NCBI RefSeq assembly: GCF_030014915.1
Contig: NZ_JAGIXS010000006.1
Location: 62,001 to 126,000 of the forward strand
Origin: Pelomonas sp. V22
GTDB lineage: Bacteria; Pseudomonadota; Gammaproteobacteria; Burkholderiales; Burkholderiaceae_C
DNA length: 64,000 nucleotides
Direction: 5' to 3'
This document shows positions 9,274 through 17,821 of this stretch, in pieces (within the stretch, counting starts at the first letter, position 1; every line of letters starts with the position of its first letter). Under the pieces are notes generated by a model, which saw only the letters and a program-made list of their open reading frames with translations, was not told the origin of the DNA and ran no database searches. The position numbers and the translations under genes were made by a program.

Positions 9274-9930
9274 ATGCGGCTGCTGTTGATCGAAGACGAC
9301 GAAACCCTGGGCGAGGCGCTCAGCGCCTTCCTGCGCCTGGAGGGCCATCTGGTGGACTGGTTCAAGCGCTTGCTCGACGCGCAGACGGTGATGAGCGAGC
9401 CCTACGACGCCTTGCTGGTGGACTGGCAGCTGCCCGATGGATCGGGGCTGGACTGGGTCCGGCGCCTGCGCGAGCGCGGCGGCACCGTGCCCATCATCAT
9501 GATCACGGCACGCGACCTGCTGAGCGAGCGCATCCGCGGCCTGGACAGTGGCGCGGACGACTACCTGGTCAAGCCCTTCCAGCCCGAAGAGCTGGCCGCC
9601 CGGCTGCGCGCGCTGAGCCGGCGCGCCGTCACGCAGGGCGCACCGCGCGTGCGTCTCGGCGAAGGCGCCGAGCTGGACCTGACGGCCAAGCAGGCCTTCT
9701 GGCATGGCGTGCTGGTGGAGCTGACGGCGCGGGAGTGGAATGTGCTCGGCGCGCTGGTGTCGCGGGCGGGGCGGGTGGTGTCCAAGTCGGACCTGGAGGC
9801 CTTGTCCACCGGTTTCGAGAGCGAGAGCGCCAGCAATACCCTGGAGGTCCATGTGTTCAACTTGCGCCGCAAGCTGGGCCGCGACTGCATTGAGACGGTG
9901 CGCGGCCTTGGTTACCGGGTACCGAAATGA
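9274..9930 (+). CDS. OmpR-family response regulator
   Basis: DNA-binding response regulator of 218 residues: receiver domain (MRLLLIEDDE, acidic pocket; phospho-acceptor Asp50 in ALLVDWQLPDGSG; conserved Lys in LVKPFQPEELAARLR) followed by a winged-helix C-terminal domain (EVHVFNLRRKLGRDCIETVRGLGYRVPK). It is most like the QseB/PmrA/CzcR type. The ATG at 9274 lies behind GGAGAG. The kinase gene starts in its stop codon (ATGA). Divergence from the RND operon suggests metal-responsive control of that operon, by analogy with CzcRS/CusRS (inference). Confidence 0.92.
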   Translation: MRLLLIEDDETLGEALSAFLRLEGHLVDWFKRLLDAQTVMSEPYDALLVDWQLPDGSGLDWVRRLRERGGTVPIIMITARDLLSERIRGLDSGADDYLVKPFQPEELAARLRALSRRAVTQGAPRVRLGEGAELDLTAKQAFWHGVLVELTAREWNVLGALVSRAGRVVSKSDLEALSTGFESESASNTLEVHVFNLRRKLGRDCIETVRGLGYRVPK

Positions 9931-11243
9931 ACAACAAGTTCGAGCACCTGCCTTCGCTGCAGCGCGAGCTGATACGCACGCTGACCCTGGTGAGCCTGGG
10001 CTGGATGCTGGCGCTGTTCCTGACCCTGACCTGGGGCGTGCGCCACGAGGTCGACGACCTGATGGACGACACGCTGCGCGAGGCCGGCGAGGTGATCTAC
10101 GGCCTGGTCGCGCTGCGGCCCAACCTGCCGGACGAGGCGCTGGGCGAGTTGCTGCCGGCGCCGCCCCATGTGGAGCGCGTGGTCTGGCAGATCCTGGAAG
10201 CCGACGGCAGCCTGGTGCGCCGCTCGCATGGCGCGCCCCGGCCGCCGCTGCTGCGCAGCTTCCATGCCGGGCTGTCGGATGGCAGCGACGGCTGGCGGGT
10301 CTACGGCATGCGCCTGCTGGACCGCAACCGCATCCTCTACGTCGCCCAGCATGGGGCCGAACGGTTCGAGTCGCGCTACGAATCGGTGGTTTTCGTCGGG
10401 CTCAGTGCAATGGCGGTCAGCGTGGTCTTCGCGGTGCTGCTGCGCCGGCGCGTGGCCGCAGCACTGAATCCGCTGCGCGGCCTGGCCGCCCAGATCGAGC
10501 ACTACGACCCGCTGCGACCCGACACCCTGCTGCCCGAGGCCACGCGGGCCGAGATCGCCGTGGTCCGGGCCTCGATCACGGCGCTCGGAGAGCGTCTGGC
10601 GCGCCAGGTGCAGCAGGAGCAGGCCTTCGCCGCCCATGCCGCCCACGCGCTGCGCACACCGCTGGCCGGCATGGATGCGCAACTGGCCCTGGCCTTGCGC
10701 GAGGTGGATGAGTCGGCCCGGCCGCGCCTGCAGCGCACGCGCGCGGCCGTTGACCGGCTCAAGCGCGTCGTCGCCTCGCTGCTGGCCCTGTTCCGCAGCG
10801 GCCATGAACTGGCCTTGCAGCCGCTGACACTGGCCGACCTCACTCGCCAGTTGCCGGTGGAAGACCTGAGCCTGCACCTGGAGGGCGGCCCGCCGCTGCG
10901 TGCCGACCCCGACCTGATCAGCGCCGCGCTGGCCAATCTGCTGGACAACGCCGTGCGCCATGGCGCCACCGAGGTCTGGCTGTCCACCCGGCGCGAGGGA
11001 CAGGTGCAATGCCTCTGTGTGCGCGACAACGGTCCCGGCGTCGATGAAGGCCGCCGCGCCGAACTGCAGGCGGGGCTGGGCGACACCAGCGAGCGGGCCG
11101 AGTCAGGCCTCGGCCTGCGCCTGGTGGACCTGATCGCACGTGCCCACGCCGGCTCGCTGACGCTGGAGCCGGGGCCGGGGTTCGCCGTGACGCTGCGCCT
11201 GTGGGAGCGCGCCCATTCGGATGGCGAGCCGATGGCTGGCTGA
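9927..11243 (+). CDS. Two-component sensor histidine kinase
   Basis: Inner-membrane kinase of 438 residues paired with the regulator upstream. TM1 at about 15-37, a periplasmic sensor of about 110 residues, TM2 at about 152-173, HAMP-like linker, H box HALRTPLAGM with His240 as the likely phosphorylation site, N box LLDNAVRHG, and ATP-lid motifs DNGPGV and GLGLRLVDLIARAHAG. This is the QseC/TctE/PmrB layout. The periplasmic part has no His/Cys/Met cluster pointing to a particular metal. Four-base overlap with the regulator gene indicates coupling. Confidence 0.92.
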   Translation: MNNKFEHLPSLQRELIRTLTLVSLGWMLALFLTLTWGVRHEVDDLMDDTLREAGEVIYGLVALRPNLPDEALGELLPAPPHVERVVWQILEADGSLVRRSHGAPRPPLLRSFHAGLSDGSDGWRVYGMRLLDRNRILYVAQHGAERFESRYESVVFVGLSAMAVSVVFAVLLRRRVAAALNPLRGLAAQIEHYDPLRPDTLLPEATRAEIAVVRASITALGERLARQVQQEQAFAAHAAHALRTPLAGMDAQLALALREVDESARPRLQRTRAAVDRLKRVVASLLALFRSGHELALQPLTLADLTRQLPVEDLSLHLEGGPPLRADPDLISAALANLLDNAVRHGATEVWLSTRREGQVQCLCVRDNGPGVDEGRRAELQAGLGDTSERAESGLGLRLVDLIARAHAGSLTLEPGPGFAVTLRLWERAHSDGEPMAG

Positions 11244-11396
11244 AGACAGGCAGAGGCCATCCTTGGCAAAACTTAAGTTAGCCCCTCGCAAGCCCTGCGA
11301 GACTGAGCGCCGCCCAAACCGGCCCTGACCAAGACCTTCCCAAGAAGGCCGGCGGGTATCGCCAGTTCGACAGTGAGTGAAACGAGGGAGTCTCCA

Positions 11397-13466
11397 GTGA
11401 GGAAGAGCAAGACACAGGGCTGCCAGCCGGCCTGGTTGGTCCTGGGCGTGAGCCTGGGTTGCACGGTATTGCCGGGCTTGGTCCGGGCCGCCGAGGCCGA
11501 TGAATCCAAGGCGCAGAAGCCGCCACCGGCCAGCAAGGGCGAGCCGGCGACACGCGCGGCCGAGACGCTGCCGCCGGTGGTGGTGCAAAGCGCGCGCCCG
11601 GCGCTCAGCAAGCAGGTGCTCAGCGGCGCCGAACTGGGCCGCGTGGCGGGGGCCGGCAGCGACCCGATGCGGGCACTGCAGGCCCTGCCCGGCGTGGTGG
11701 CGGCGAGCGACAGCGAGGCTGCGCCGGCGATCCGCGGTTCGCGTCCGGGCGACAACCTCTACTACGTCGACTTCCTGCCGGTGGGCTATGCCTTCCACCT
11801 GGGCGGCTACCTGAGCACGGTGCATGGCGACCTGGTTCAGCAGTTCGAGCTGCACACCGGCGCCTTCGGCCCCGAGTTCGGCGACGTGAACGGCGGCATC
11901 GTCGACATCCGCCTGCGCGCGCCGCGCAAGGACCGCATCGGTGGCAAGATCAACAACGGCCTGCTCGGCGCCGACCTGCTGGTGGAAGGCCCGGTCAGCG
12001 AGAACCAGAGCTTCTACTTCGCCGCCAAGCAGAGCTACCTGGACCTGTTGATCAAGAAGTCGCAGAAGGACGAGGACAGCGGTGTGCTCTACAAGCTGCC
12101 CAAGTACGGCGATTACCAGGGCCGCTTTGCCTGGACGCTGCAGCCGGGCCAGGAGCTGAGCTTCTATGCCCTCGGCGCGCGCGACGCGATCAAGTTCAGC
12201 CTGGCGGCCGATGACACCCTGGGCCAGCAGCAGCCGGCCCTGGTCGGCAACTCGAGCTCCCGAGAATCCAGCCACACGGAAGGCCTGGTCTGGGATGCGC
12301 GTATCAGCCCGCAGCTCAGCAACAAGCTGGCCATCGGCCACCTGAGCACGGCGAGCCGGGGCCAGATCGGCTCGGCGGTCAGTGCCGACATCACCGGCAG
12401 CCAGAGTTTTCTGCGCGACCAAATGCGGCTGCGCCTCGGCGACTCGCATGAGCTCAGCGCCGGCGGCATGCTGAGCGCCTACCGCTACAAGCTGGACCTG
12501 GACCTGCTCGATGCGCGCTGCACCGAGTTCGATCCGCAATGCGATCTCTCGAGCGCCGAGCGCAAGCGCTACAAGGACGAGATCAAGTTCAACTACGCGA
12601 CGGTGTTCCTGAAGGACCGCTGGCAGATCAGCGAGCAGCTCGCGGCCACGGCGGGCCTCCACTACACCCGCGACAGCTACCTGCGACGCAACATCGTCGA
12701 GCCGCGCCTCGGCCTTGAATGGCGCGCCCAGGCCAACACCACGGTCAGCCTGGCCTATGGCGAGCACAACCAGCCGCCCGAAGGCCCGCAGGTGCTGCGC
12801 GAGCTCGGCAACCCGAGCCTCGCCCATGTGCGCTCACGCCAGACCGTGCTGGGCGTGCAGCAGAGCTTGACGGACGGCTGGAGCTGGAAGGCCGAGGTCT
12901 ACGACAAGCGGCTCCGCGACTTCATCGTGGCCGATCCGCGGCTCAACTATGTCAACGGCGGCAGCGGCGATGCGCGCGGCCTGGAGCTCTTCATCAAGAA
13001 GGACCCGCAGGGCTCGCGCTTCTCGGGCTGGGCCTCGGTCAGCCTGTCCAAGGCGCGGCGCCGCAACGACCTGAGCGGCCAGCAGTTCGACTTCGAGTAC
13101 GACCAGCCCGTGGTCGTGAACCTGGTCGGCAACTACGAGTACAGCGAGCGTTGGCGCTTCGGTGCCAAGTGGAGCCTGCACAGCGGCAACCGCTACACGC
13201 CCATCGTCGGCACCGGCCGCTACCCGGACGGCCGCGTCAAGCCGCTGTACGCCGGCATCAACTCCGACCGCCTGCCGGCCTACCACCGCCTGGACCTGCG
13301 CGCCGACCAGAAGGTCTCGGACCGCCTGAGCTTCTACTACGAGCTGATCAATGCCTACGCCCACAAGAACATCTCGGGCTACAGCTACAACGCCGACTAC
13401 AGCAAGCGCAAGGTGGTCAGCGAGCTGGGGCTGATGCCCAACGTGGGGCTGGAGTACAAGTTCTGA
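11397..13466 (+). CDS. TonB-dependent outer-membrane receptor
   Basis: Outer-membrane active importer (about 689 residues). I chose the GTG at 11397 because GAGGGAG lies six bases before it and the product then begins VRKSKTQG with a clear signal peptide to about residue 31; a GTG at 11373 would add eight residues without a ribosome site. A TonB-box-like TLPPVVV sits at about 57-63, followed by a plug domain (PMRALQALPGVVAASDSEAA, IRGSRPGDNLYYVDFLPVG) and a long beta-barrel ending in GLEYKF with a terminal Phe, as outer-membrane proteins do. The plug is shorter than in siderophore receptors and the substrate is unknown. It follows the two-component genes by 153 bases, a gap holding the palindrome AACTTAAGTT (11270-11279), and may belong to their regulon. 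Confidence 0.87.
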   Translation: MRKSKTQGCQPAWLVLGVSLGCTVLPGLVRAAEADESKAQKPPPASKGEPATRAAETLPPVVVQSARPALSKQVLSGAELGRVAGAGSDPMRALQALPGVVAASDSEAAPAIRGSRPGDNLYYVDFLPVGYAFHLGGYLSTVHGDLVQQFELHTGAFGPEFGDVNGGIVDIRLRAPRKDRIGGKINNGLLGADLLVEGPVSENQSFYFAAKQSYLDLLIKKSQKDEDSGVLYKLPKYGDYQGRFAWTLQPGQELSFYALGARDAIKFSLAADDTLGQQQPALVGNSSSRESSHTEGLVWDARISPQLSNKLAIGHLSTASRGQIGSAVSADITGSQSFLRDQMRLRLGDSHELSAGGMLSAYRYKLDLDLLDARCTEFDPQCDLSSAERKRYKDEIKFNYATVFLKDRWQISEQLAATAGLHYTRDSYLRRNIVEPRLGLEWRAQANTTVSLAYGEHNQPPEGPQVLRELGNPSLAHVRSRQTVLGVQQSLTDGWSWKAEVYDKRLRDFIVADPRLNYVNGGSGDARGLELFIKKDPQGSRFSGWASVSLSKARRRNDLSGQQFDFEYDQPVVVNLVGNYEYSERWRFGAKWSLHSGNRYTPIVGTGRYPDGRVKPLYAGINSDRLPAYHRLDLRADQKVSDRLSFYYELINAYAHKNISGYSYNADYSKRKVVSELGLMPNVGLEYKF

Positions 13467-13467
13467 G

Positions 13468-14070
13468 TTAGCCCTGCGCCAGCAGCGTCGCCAGCTCGGC
13501 TGCCGAGCGCAGGCCGAGCTTGGCGAAGACGCGGGCGCGGTGAACCTCGACGGTGCGGATGGAAACATGCAGCTCGTCCGCAATCACCTTGTTCAGCTTG
13601 CCGGCCGCGACGCGGTGCATCACCTCGCGCTCGCGTTCGGTGAGCGAGGCGAGGCGGGCCGTGCGCTCGGCCGCATGGGCGCCTTCGGCCTGCATGGCCG
13701 CTTCGACGGCCAGGGCCTGCTCAATGCGGTCGGCCAGCGCGTTGTCGCTGTAGGGCTTTTCGAGGAAGTCGAAGGCGCCTTTCTTCAGCGCGTCGACCAC
13801 CATGGGGATGTCGCCATGGCCGGTCAGGAAGAGCACCGGATTGCGCAGCCCGCGCGCCAGCAGTTCATCGTGCAGACGCGTGCCGGTCATGCCCTCCATG
13901 CGCACGTCGAGCAGGAAGACGCCGCGTGGCCGGTGGCTGAGCGCATCCAGCGCGGCCAGCACCGCCGCGCCGCTCTCGAAGGGCCGCACCTGCAGGCCGC
14001 GTGAGCCCAGCAAAAAGGCCAGTGCGTCCCGCACATCGTGGTCGTCGTCGACCAGCCAGACATCAGACAT
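13468..14070 (-). CDS. dctR: FixJ/DctR-family response regulator
   Basis: A 200-residue response regulator: receiver domain (VWLVDDDHDVRDA; phospho-acceptor Asp55 in FLLDVRMEGMTG; KKGAFDFLEKPYSD) joined to a LuxR-type helix-turn-helix (LTEREREVMHRVAAGKLNKV, with KVIADELHVSIRTVEVHRAR). Its start lies eight bases inside the end of the sensor-kinase gene, so the two are one operon. The pair is next to and divergent from a DctPQM transporter, the arrangement known for C4-dicarboxylate control in Rhodobacter, which is why I use the name dctR. Its stop codon lies one base from that of the convergent TonB receptor gene. Confidence 0.85.
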   Translation of the reverse strand: MSDVWLVDDDHDVRDALAFLLGSRGLQVRPFESGAAVLAALDALSHRPRGVFLLDVRMEGMTGTRLHDELLARGLRNPVLFLTGHGDIPMVVDALKKGAFDFLEKPYSDNALADRIEQALAVEAAMQAEGAHAAERTARLASLTEREREVMHRVAAGKLNKVIADELHVSIRTVEVHRARVFAKLGLRSAAELATLLAQG

Positions 14071-16030
14071 CGCTCAGCGCCTCCTCTTCATCGCCCTGAT
14101 TGTCTTGATCGGCCCTCACCAAGGGCAGGCTGAACGAGAAGCGGGCACCGCCGCCCGCCGCCTCGCCGGCATCGAGCAGGCCCTGGTGGGCCTCGACGAT
14201 GGAGCGGCAGATCGCGAGGCCCATGCCCATGCCTTCGCGCTTGGTGGAATAAAAGGGCGCGCACAGCTGCTCGGCCGTGAGGCCTTGCAGGCCGGGGCCG
14301 TTGTCCTGCACGTCGATGCGGACGAAGCGCTCGCCGGCGCGGCGCGCCGAGACCTCGATGCGGCGCGGCTCGGGATGCGCCGACAAGGCATCGGCGGCAT
14401 TGCGCACCAGGTTGATCACGACCTGCTCGACCAGCACGGCATCAGCCACCACGTCGGGCAGATCCGGGTCCAGCTGCAGCTTGAGCTCCACGCGTGAGCG
14501 GGCCAGCTCCTTGGCTAGCAGGCTGACAGCATCGGCGATCACGCCGGGCAGGGCGCAGCGCTCGCGCTGCGGTTCGCGCCGGGTCAGGAACTCGCGGATG
14601 CGCTGCACCACGCGGCCGGCCTGGGCGGCCTGCTGGCCGAGGCGTTGCAGGGCACCCATCACGACGGGATCGGCGCCCCCCTGGCGCTCCAGCGAATTCA
14701 ACACGCCGGCGTTGTAGCTGGCGATGGCGGTGAGCGGCTGGTTCAACTCATGGGCCAGCGTGGAGGCCACTTCGCCCAGCATGGTCAGGCGCGCGTTGTG
14801 GGCCTGCGTCTCGACCTGGCGGCGTTCGCGTTCTTCCAGCCGCTTGCGCTCGGTGATGTCGAGGATGGAGCCCATCCAGCCGATCTGCTGGCCGGCGGCA
14901 TCGACCAGCGGCGACTCGAACACCAGCACCTCGATCGCATGGCCGTCGCGGTGGCGCCAGCGGGCTTCGTAGCCCTCGCGCGGTGCCTCGCCGGCCAGCG
15001 TGCGGCGGTTGCGGCGGGCCACTTCCTCGATGGCATCGGGTGGCCAATACGGCATGGGCGGCGTGAGCCCGAGCAAAGCTTCGGCCGGCCAGCCGACCAG
15101 CTCGCAGAAGGTGCGGTTGACGTACAGCAGCCGCCCCTCAGCATCGCGGGCCCGCAGCCCCACGAGGGCCGAGTCTTCCATGGCCTGTCGCCAGGCGGCC
15201 TCGGTGCGCCAGGCACTCTCCGCCTTCATCACCTGGCGCATCTGGCGGCGCAAGAGCCAGCTCGCCACGGCCGACAAAGGCAGGAAGCCGGCGATCAGCA
15301 CCAGGGCCAGCGGCTTGAGCGCCGTGGGCTGGGGCTCGCGCAGCGTCAGCACCAGGGCGGCGTCGCTGAGCGCGGCCTCGGCCAGCGGGCCGGTGCGCAA
15401 GGGGCCGGTCAGGGCCACACGGTAGCTGGGGCCGGGCGTGGGGGCCGGCCGCAGCTCCTCGGTGCTGGCGATCACCAGGTCGGCGCTGTCCACCATCTGC
15501 ACCGCGTACTTGCGCGACAGCCACCAGGGCACGCCGTTCTTCAGGAGCAGGGTGGGGTCGTAGCGCACCACCAGCTGGCCCTCGCGGCCCTCGGCACCGA
15601 CCGGCTCGACCAGGTGCAGGCTGAGGCCGTCGCTGGCCGTGCTGCCCTGTGTGGGCAGCTGGGCGATCTGGCGGTTGAGGCCGTCCAGCCAGGTGACGCT
15701 GAGCCAGAGCCGGCGCAGGCCCACATTGACCTCGGGCCGCGCCGCCAGCGCCTCGGCACCGGCGTGCTGGCCGGCCAGGCCCGTGGCGAGGCGCCGCAGC
15801 AACGCTGCCTCCTCGGCGATGCGGTTGCGCAGCTGGGCCTCGGTGGACAGGGCATCCGTGATCAGGGTCTGGCGTTCCAGCTCGCGCTCGGCGAGCTCGT
15901 TGGCCCACACCCAGGCGATCACGCCGGCCACGAAGACCAGGGACAGCAGCAGCGGCAGGGTCCACAGCAGCGGCCGCCAGCCACCCCGGCGGGGGTGGGC
16001 GTCGTCTGACGTGCTGGGCCGGGCTTGCAT
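14063..16030 (-). CDS. dctS: DctS-like PAS sensor histidine kinase
   Basis: Membrane sensor kinase of 655 residues. TM1 is at about 22-41, followed by a large periplasmic domain of about 200 residues, TM2 (PLALVLIAGFLPLSAVASWL), a PAS/PAC module (FCELVGWPAEALLG; ITERKRLEERERRQ), the H box LAHELNQPLTAIASYNAGVL and an HATPase domain (NLVRNAADALSA, DNGPGL, GMGMGLAICRSIVEAHQG). The ATG at 16030 gives a short soluble tail before TM1; further in-frame codons upstream lie in the divergent promoter region. Together with the FixJ-type regulator it probably senses a periplasmic organic acid and controls the TRAP transporter (inference from family and neighbourhood). Confidence 0.87.
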   Translation of the reverse strand: MQARPSTSDDAHPRRGGWRPLLWTLPLLLSLVFVAGVIAWVWANELAERELERQTLITDALSTEAQLRNRIAEEAALLRRLATGLAGQHAGAEALAARPEVNVGLRRLWLSVTWLDGLNRQIAQLPTQGSTASDGLSLHLVEPVGAEGREGQLVVRYDPTLLLKNGVPWWLSRKYAVQMVDSADLVIASTEELRPAPTPGPSYRVALTGPLRTGPLAEAALSDAALVLTLREPQPTALKPLALVLIAGFLPLSAVASWLLRRQMRQVMKAESAWRTEAAWRQAMEDSALVGLRARDAEGRLLYVNRTFCELVGWPAEALLGLTPPMPYWPPDAIEEVARRNRRTLAGEAPREGYEARWRHRDGHAIEVLVFESPLVDAAGQQIGWMGSILDITERKRLEERERRQVETQAHNARLTMLGEVASTLAHELNQPLTAIASYNAGVLNSLERQGGADPVVMGALQRLGQQAAQAGRVVQRIREFLTRREPQRERCALPGVIADAVSLLAKELARSRVELKLQLDPDLPDVVADAVLVEQVVINLVRNAADALSAHPEPRRIEVSARRAGERFVRIDVQDNGPGLQGLTAEQLCAPFYSTKREGMGMGLAICRSIVEAHQGLLDAGEAAGGGARFSFSLPLVRADQDNQGDEEEALSDV

Positions 16031-16083
16031 GGCGGAAAGTCTACGGGCGCTGCGCGTGGCCGTGCCCGTGGTGCAGCCGCAAA

Positions 16084-16097
16084 TGTGGATGTCCACA
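16084..16097. promoter_or_regulatory. Palindrome TGTGGA-TG-TCCACA between dctS and dctP
   Basis: A perfect 6+6 inverted repeat separated by two bases lies in the 168-base gap between the divergent sensor kinase and dctP genes. It is followed by a GC-rich inverted repeat (CCCCC/GGGGG, 16101-16116). Position and symmetry suit an operator for the adjacent FixJ-type regulator or another dimeric factor. No reliable -35/-10 or sigma-54 element was found to fix its position relative to transcription. Confidence 0.4.
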
Positions 16098-16198
16098 ATT
16101 CCCCCCGCCCCGGGGGGCTTCAGACAATCGCCCGCACAGTGGCCGGAGCGTCCATCGCTCATCCTTCACGCAGGCCACGCCACCAGGAGACATTCATC

Positions 16199-17224
16199 AT
16201 GACCCAGCGCCCCCACCTTGCCCGTCGCACCCTGGCCCTCGCGGCCGCCGGCCTGCTGGCCTTTGCCAGCTTCGGCGCCCAGGCCCAGAGCCCCATCGTG
16301 ATCAAGTTCAGCCATGTGGTGGCGCCGGACACCCCGAAGGGCAAGGGCGCAATCCGCTTCAAGGAACTGGCCGAGCAGCGCACCGGCGGCCGCGTCAAGG
16401 TGGAGGTCTACCCGAACAGCCAGCTCTACAAGGACAAGGAAGAGCTGGAGGCCCTGCAGCTCGGCTCGGTGCAGATGCTGGCCCCGTCGCTCTCCAAGTT
16501 CGGCCCGCTGGGCGTCAAGGAATACGAGGCCTTCGACCTGCCCTTCATCTTCAAGGACACCGAGGCCTTCCGCGCCGTGACCGAAGGGCCGGTGGGCGCC
16601 GGCCTGTTCAAGAAGCTGGAGGCCAAGGGCATCACCGGCCTCGCCTACTGGGACAACGGCGCCACCCACATGACGGCCAACAAGCCGCTGAAGAACGTGG
16701 CCGACTTCAAGGGCGTGAAGATGCGCATCCAGGCCAGCAAGGTGCTGGACGCGCAGATGCGCTCGCTGGGCGCGCTGCCGCAAGTGATGGCCTTCAGCGA
16801 GCTCTACCAGGCGCTGCAGACCGGCGTGGTGGACGGCACCGAGAGCACGCCGTCCAACATCTACACGCAGAAGGTCTATGAGGTGCAGAAGCACATGACG
16901 CTGTCTGGCCACGGCCACCTGGCCTATGCCGTCGTCGTGAACAAGAAGTTCTGGGACGGCCTGCCGGCCGAGCTGCGCAGCCAGCTCGAAGGCGCCATGA
17001 AGGACGCCACCACCTACGCCAACGCCATCGCCGCCACCGAGAACGCCACGGCGCTCGACAAGATCAAGGCCAGCGGCAAGACCACCATCTACACGCCCAC
17101 GGCGGCCGAGATCAACGAGATGAAGAAGGCCACCTCGGTGGTGCACAAGGAGATGGAGTCGCGCGTCGGCAAGCAGATGATCGCCGACATGTACAAGGCG
17201 GCCGGCTACGTCGTCGCCAAATAA
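16199..17224 (+). CDS. dctP: TRAP transporter substrate-binding protein DctP
   Basis: Periplasmic solute-binding protein (341 residues) of a tripartite ATP-independent transporter. It has a signal peptide ending AQAQ and the DctP fold motifs: IKFSHVVAPDTPKGKGAIRF, the RTGGRVKVEVYPNSQLYKDK segment, and the conserved ligand-binding arginine region VKMRIQASKVLDAQMRSLGA followed by TGVVDGTEST. The ATG follows CAGGAGA. Likely ligands are C4-dicarboxylates such as succinate, fumarate and malate, consistent with strong similarity to the DctP subgroup and with the adjacent DctS/DctR-type pair; other organic acids remain possible. First gene of dctPQM. Confidence 0.92.
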   Translation: MTQRPHLARRTLALAAAGLLAFASFGAQAQSPIVIKFSHVVAPDTPKGKGAIRFKELAEQRTGGRVKVEVYPNSQLYKDKEELEALQLGSVQMLAPSLSKFGPLGVKEYEAFDLPFIFKDTEAFRAVTEGPVGAGLFKKLEAKGITGLAYWDNGATHMTANKPLKNVADFKGVKMRIQASKVLDAQMRSLGALPQVMAFSELYQALQTGVVDGTESTPSNIYTQKVYEVQKHMTLSGHGHLAYAVVVNKKFWDGLPAELRSQLEGAMKDATTYANAIAATENATALDKIKASGKTTIYTPTAAEINEMKKATSVVHKEMESRVGKQMIADMYKAAGYVVAK

Positions 17225-17243
17225 GGCACGGGAGCGATCTGCC

Positions 17244-17810
17244 ATGTTCAACCGCTTCCTCAACCACCTCGAGGAATGGCTGATCGCCTTCCTGATCGGC
17301 GGTGCCACGCTGGTGATCTTCGCCGCCGTGGTGCACCGCTACCTGTCCGGCGTGCCCTACATCCAGGACTACACCATCCAAATCAACATGAGCTGGGCGC
17401 AGGAGCTGTGCATCTTCATGTTCGTCTGGATGGCCAAGTTCGGCGCGGCCTATGGCGTGCGCACCGGCATCCACGTCGGCGTGGACGTGATTCTGCGCAA
17501 GCTCAAGGGCCGGGCGCACAAGGCGCTCGTGCTCGTGGGCCTGCTTGCGGGCGCGCTGTTCACCGGCACGGTGGCGGTGATGGGGGCCAACTTCGTCTGG
17601 CACATGTCCGAGACCGAGCAGACCTCGGTGGACCTGGAAGTGCCGATGTGGATCGTCTACCTCTGCGTGCCGCTAGGCTCCTCGCTGATGAGCTTCCGCT
17701 TCCTGCAGGTGGCCTGGAGCTTCTTCCAGACGGGCGAGCTGCCCCACCATGACCACGGCCATGTCGAGGGCCTGGACGACGACGACCAAGCCGCGCCGGC
17801 CAAGGCCTGA
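17244..17810 (+). CDS. dctQ: TRAP transporter small permease DctQ
   Basis: Four-helix membrane subunit (188 residues) that supports the DctM permease. Hydrophobic segments at about 12-32, 52-70, 93-113 and 132-152; the family motif W(A)QELCIFMFVWMAKFGAAYG is present near residues 51-70. The C-terminus is an acidic, His-rich tail (HHDHGHVEGLDDDDQ). It starts 19 bases after dctP behind a GGGAGCG site and is followed 11 bases later by dctM. Confidence 0.92.
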   Translation: MFNRFLNHLEEWLIAFLIGGATLVIFAAVVHRYLSGVPYIQDYTIQINMSWAQELCIFMFVWMAKFGAAYGVRTGIHVGVDVILRKLKGRAHKALVLVGLLAGALFTGTVAVMGANFVWHMSETEQTSVDLEVPMWIVYLCVPLGSSLMSFRFLQVAWSFFQTGELPHHDHGHVEGLDDDDQAAPAKA

Positions 17811-17821
17811 GGAGCACAAGC

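Noticed and set aside
12834-13583. Open frames opposite the TonB receptor and its neighbours
   Set aside because: Low-complexity translations without start signals; the receptor frame has clear family motifs.
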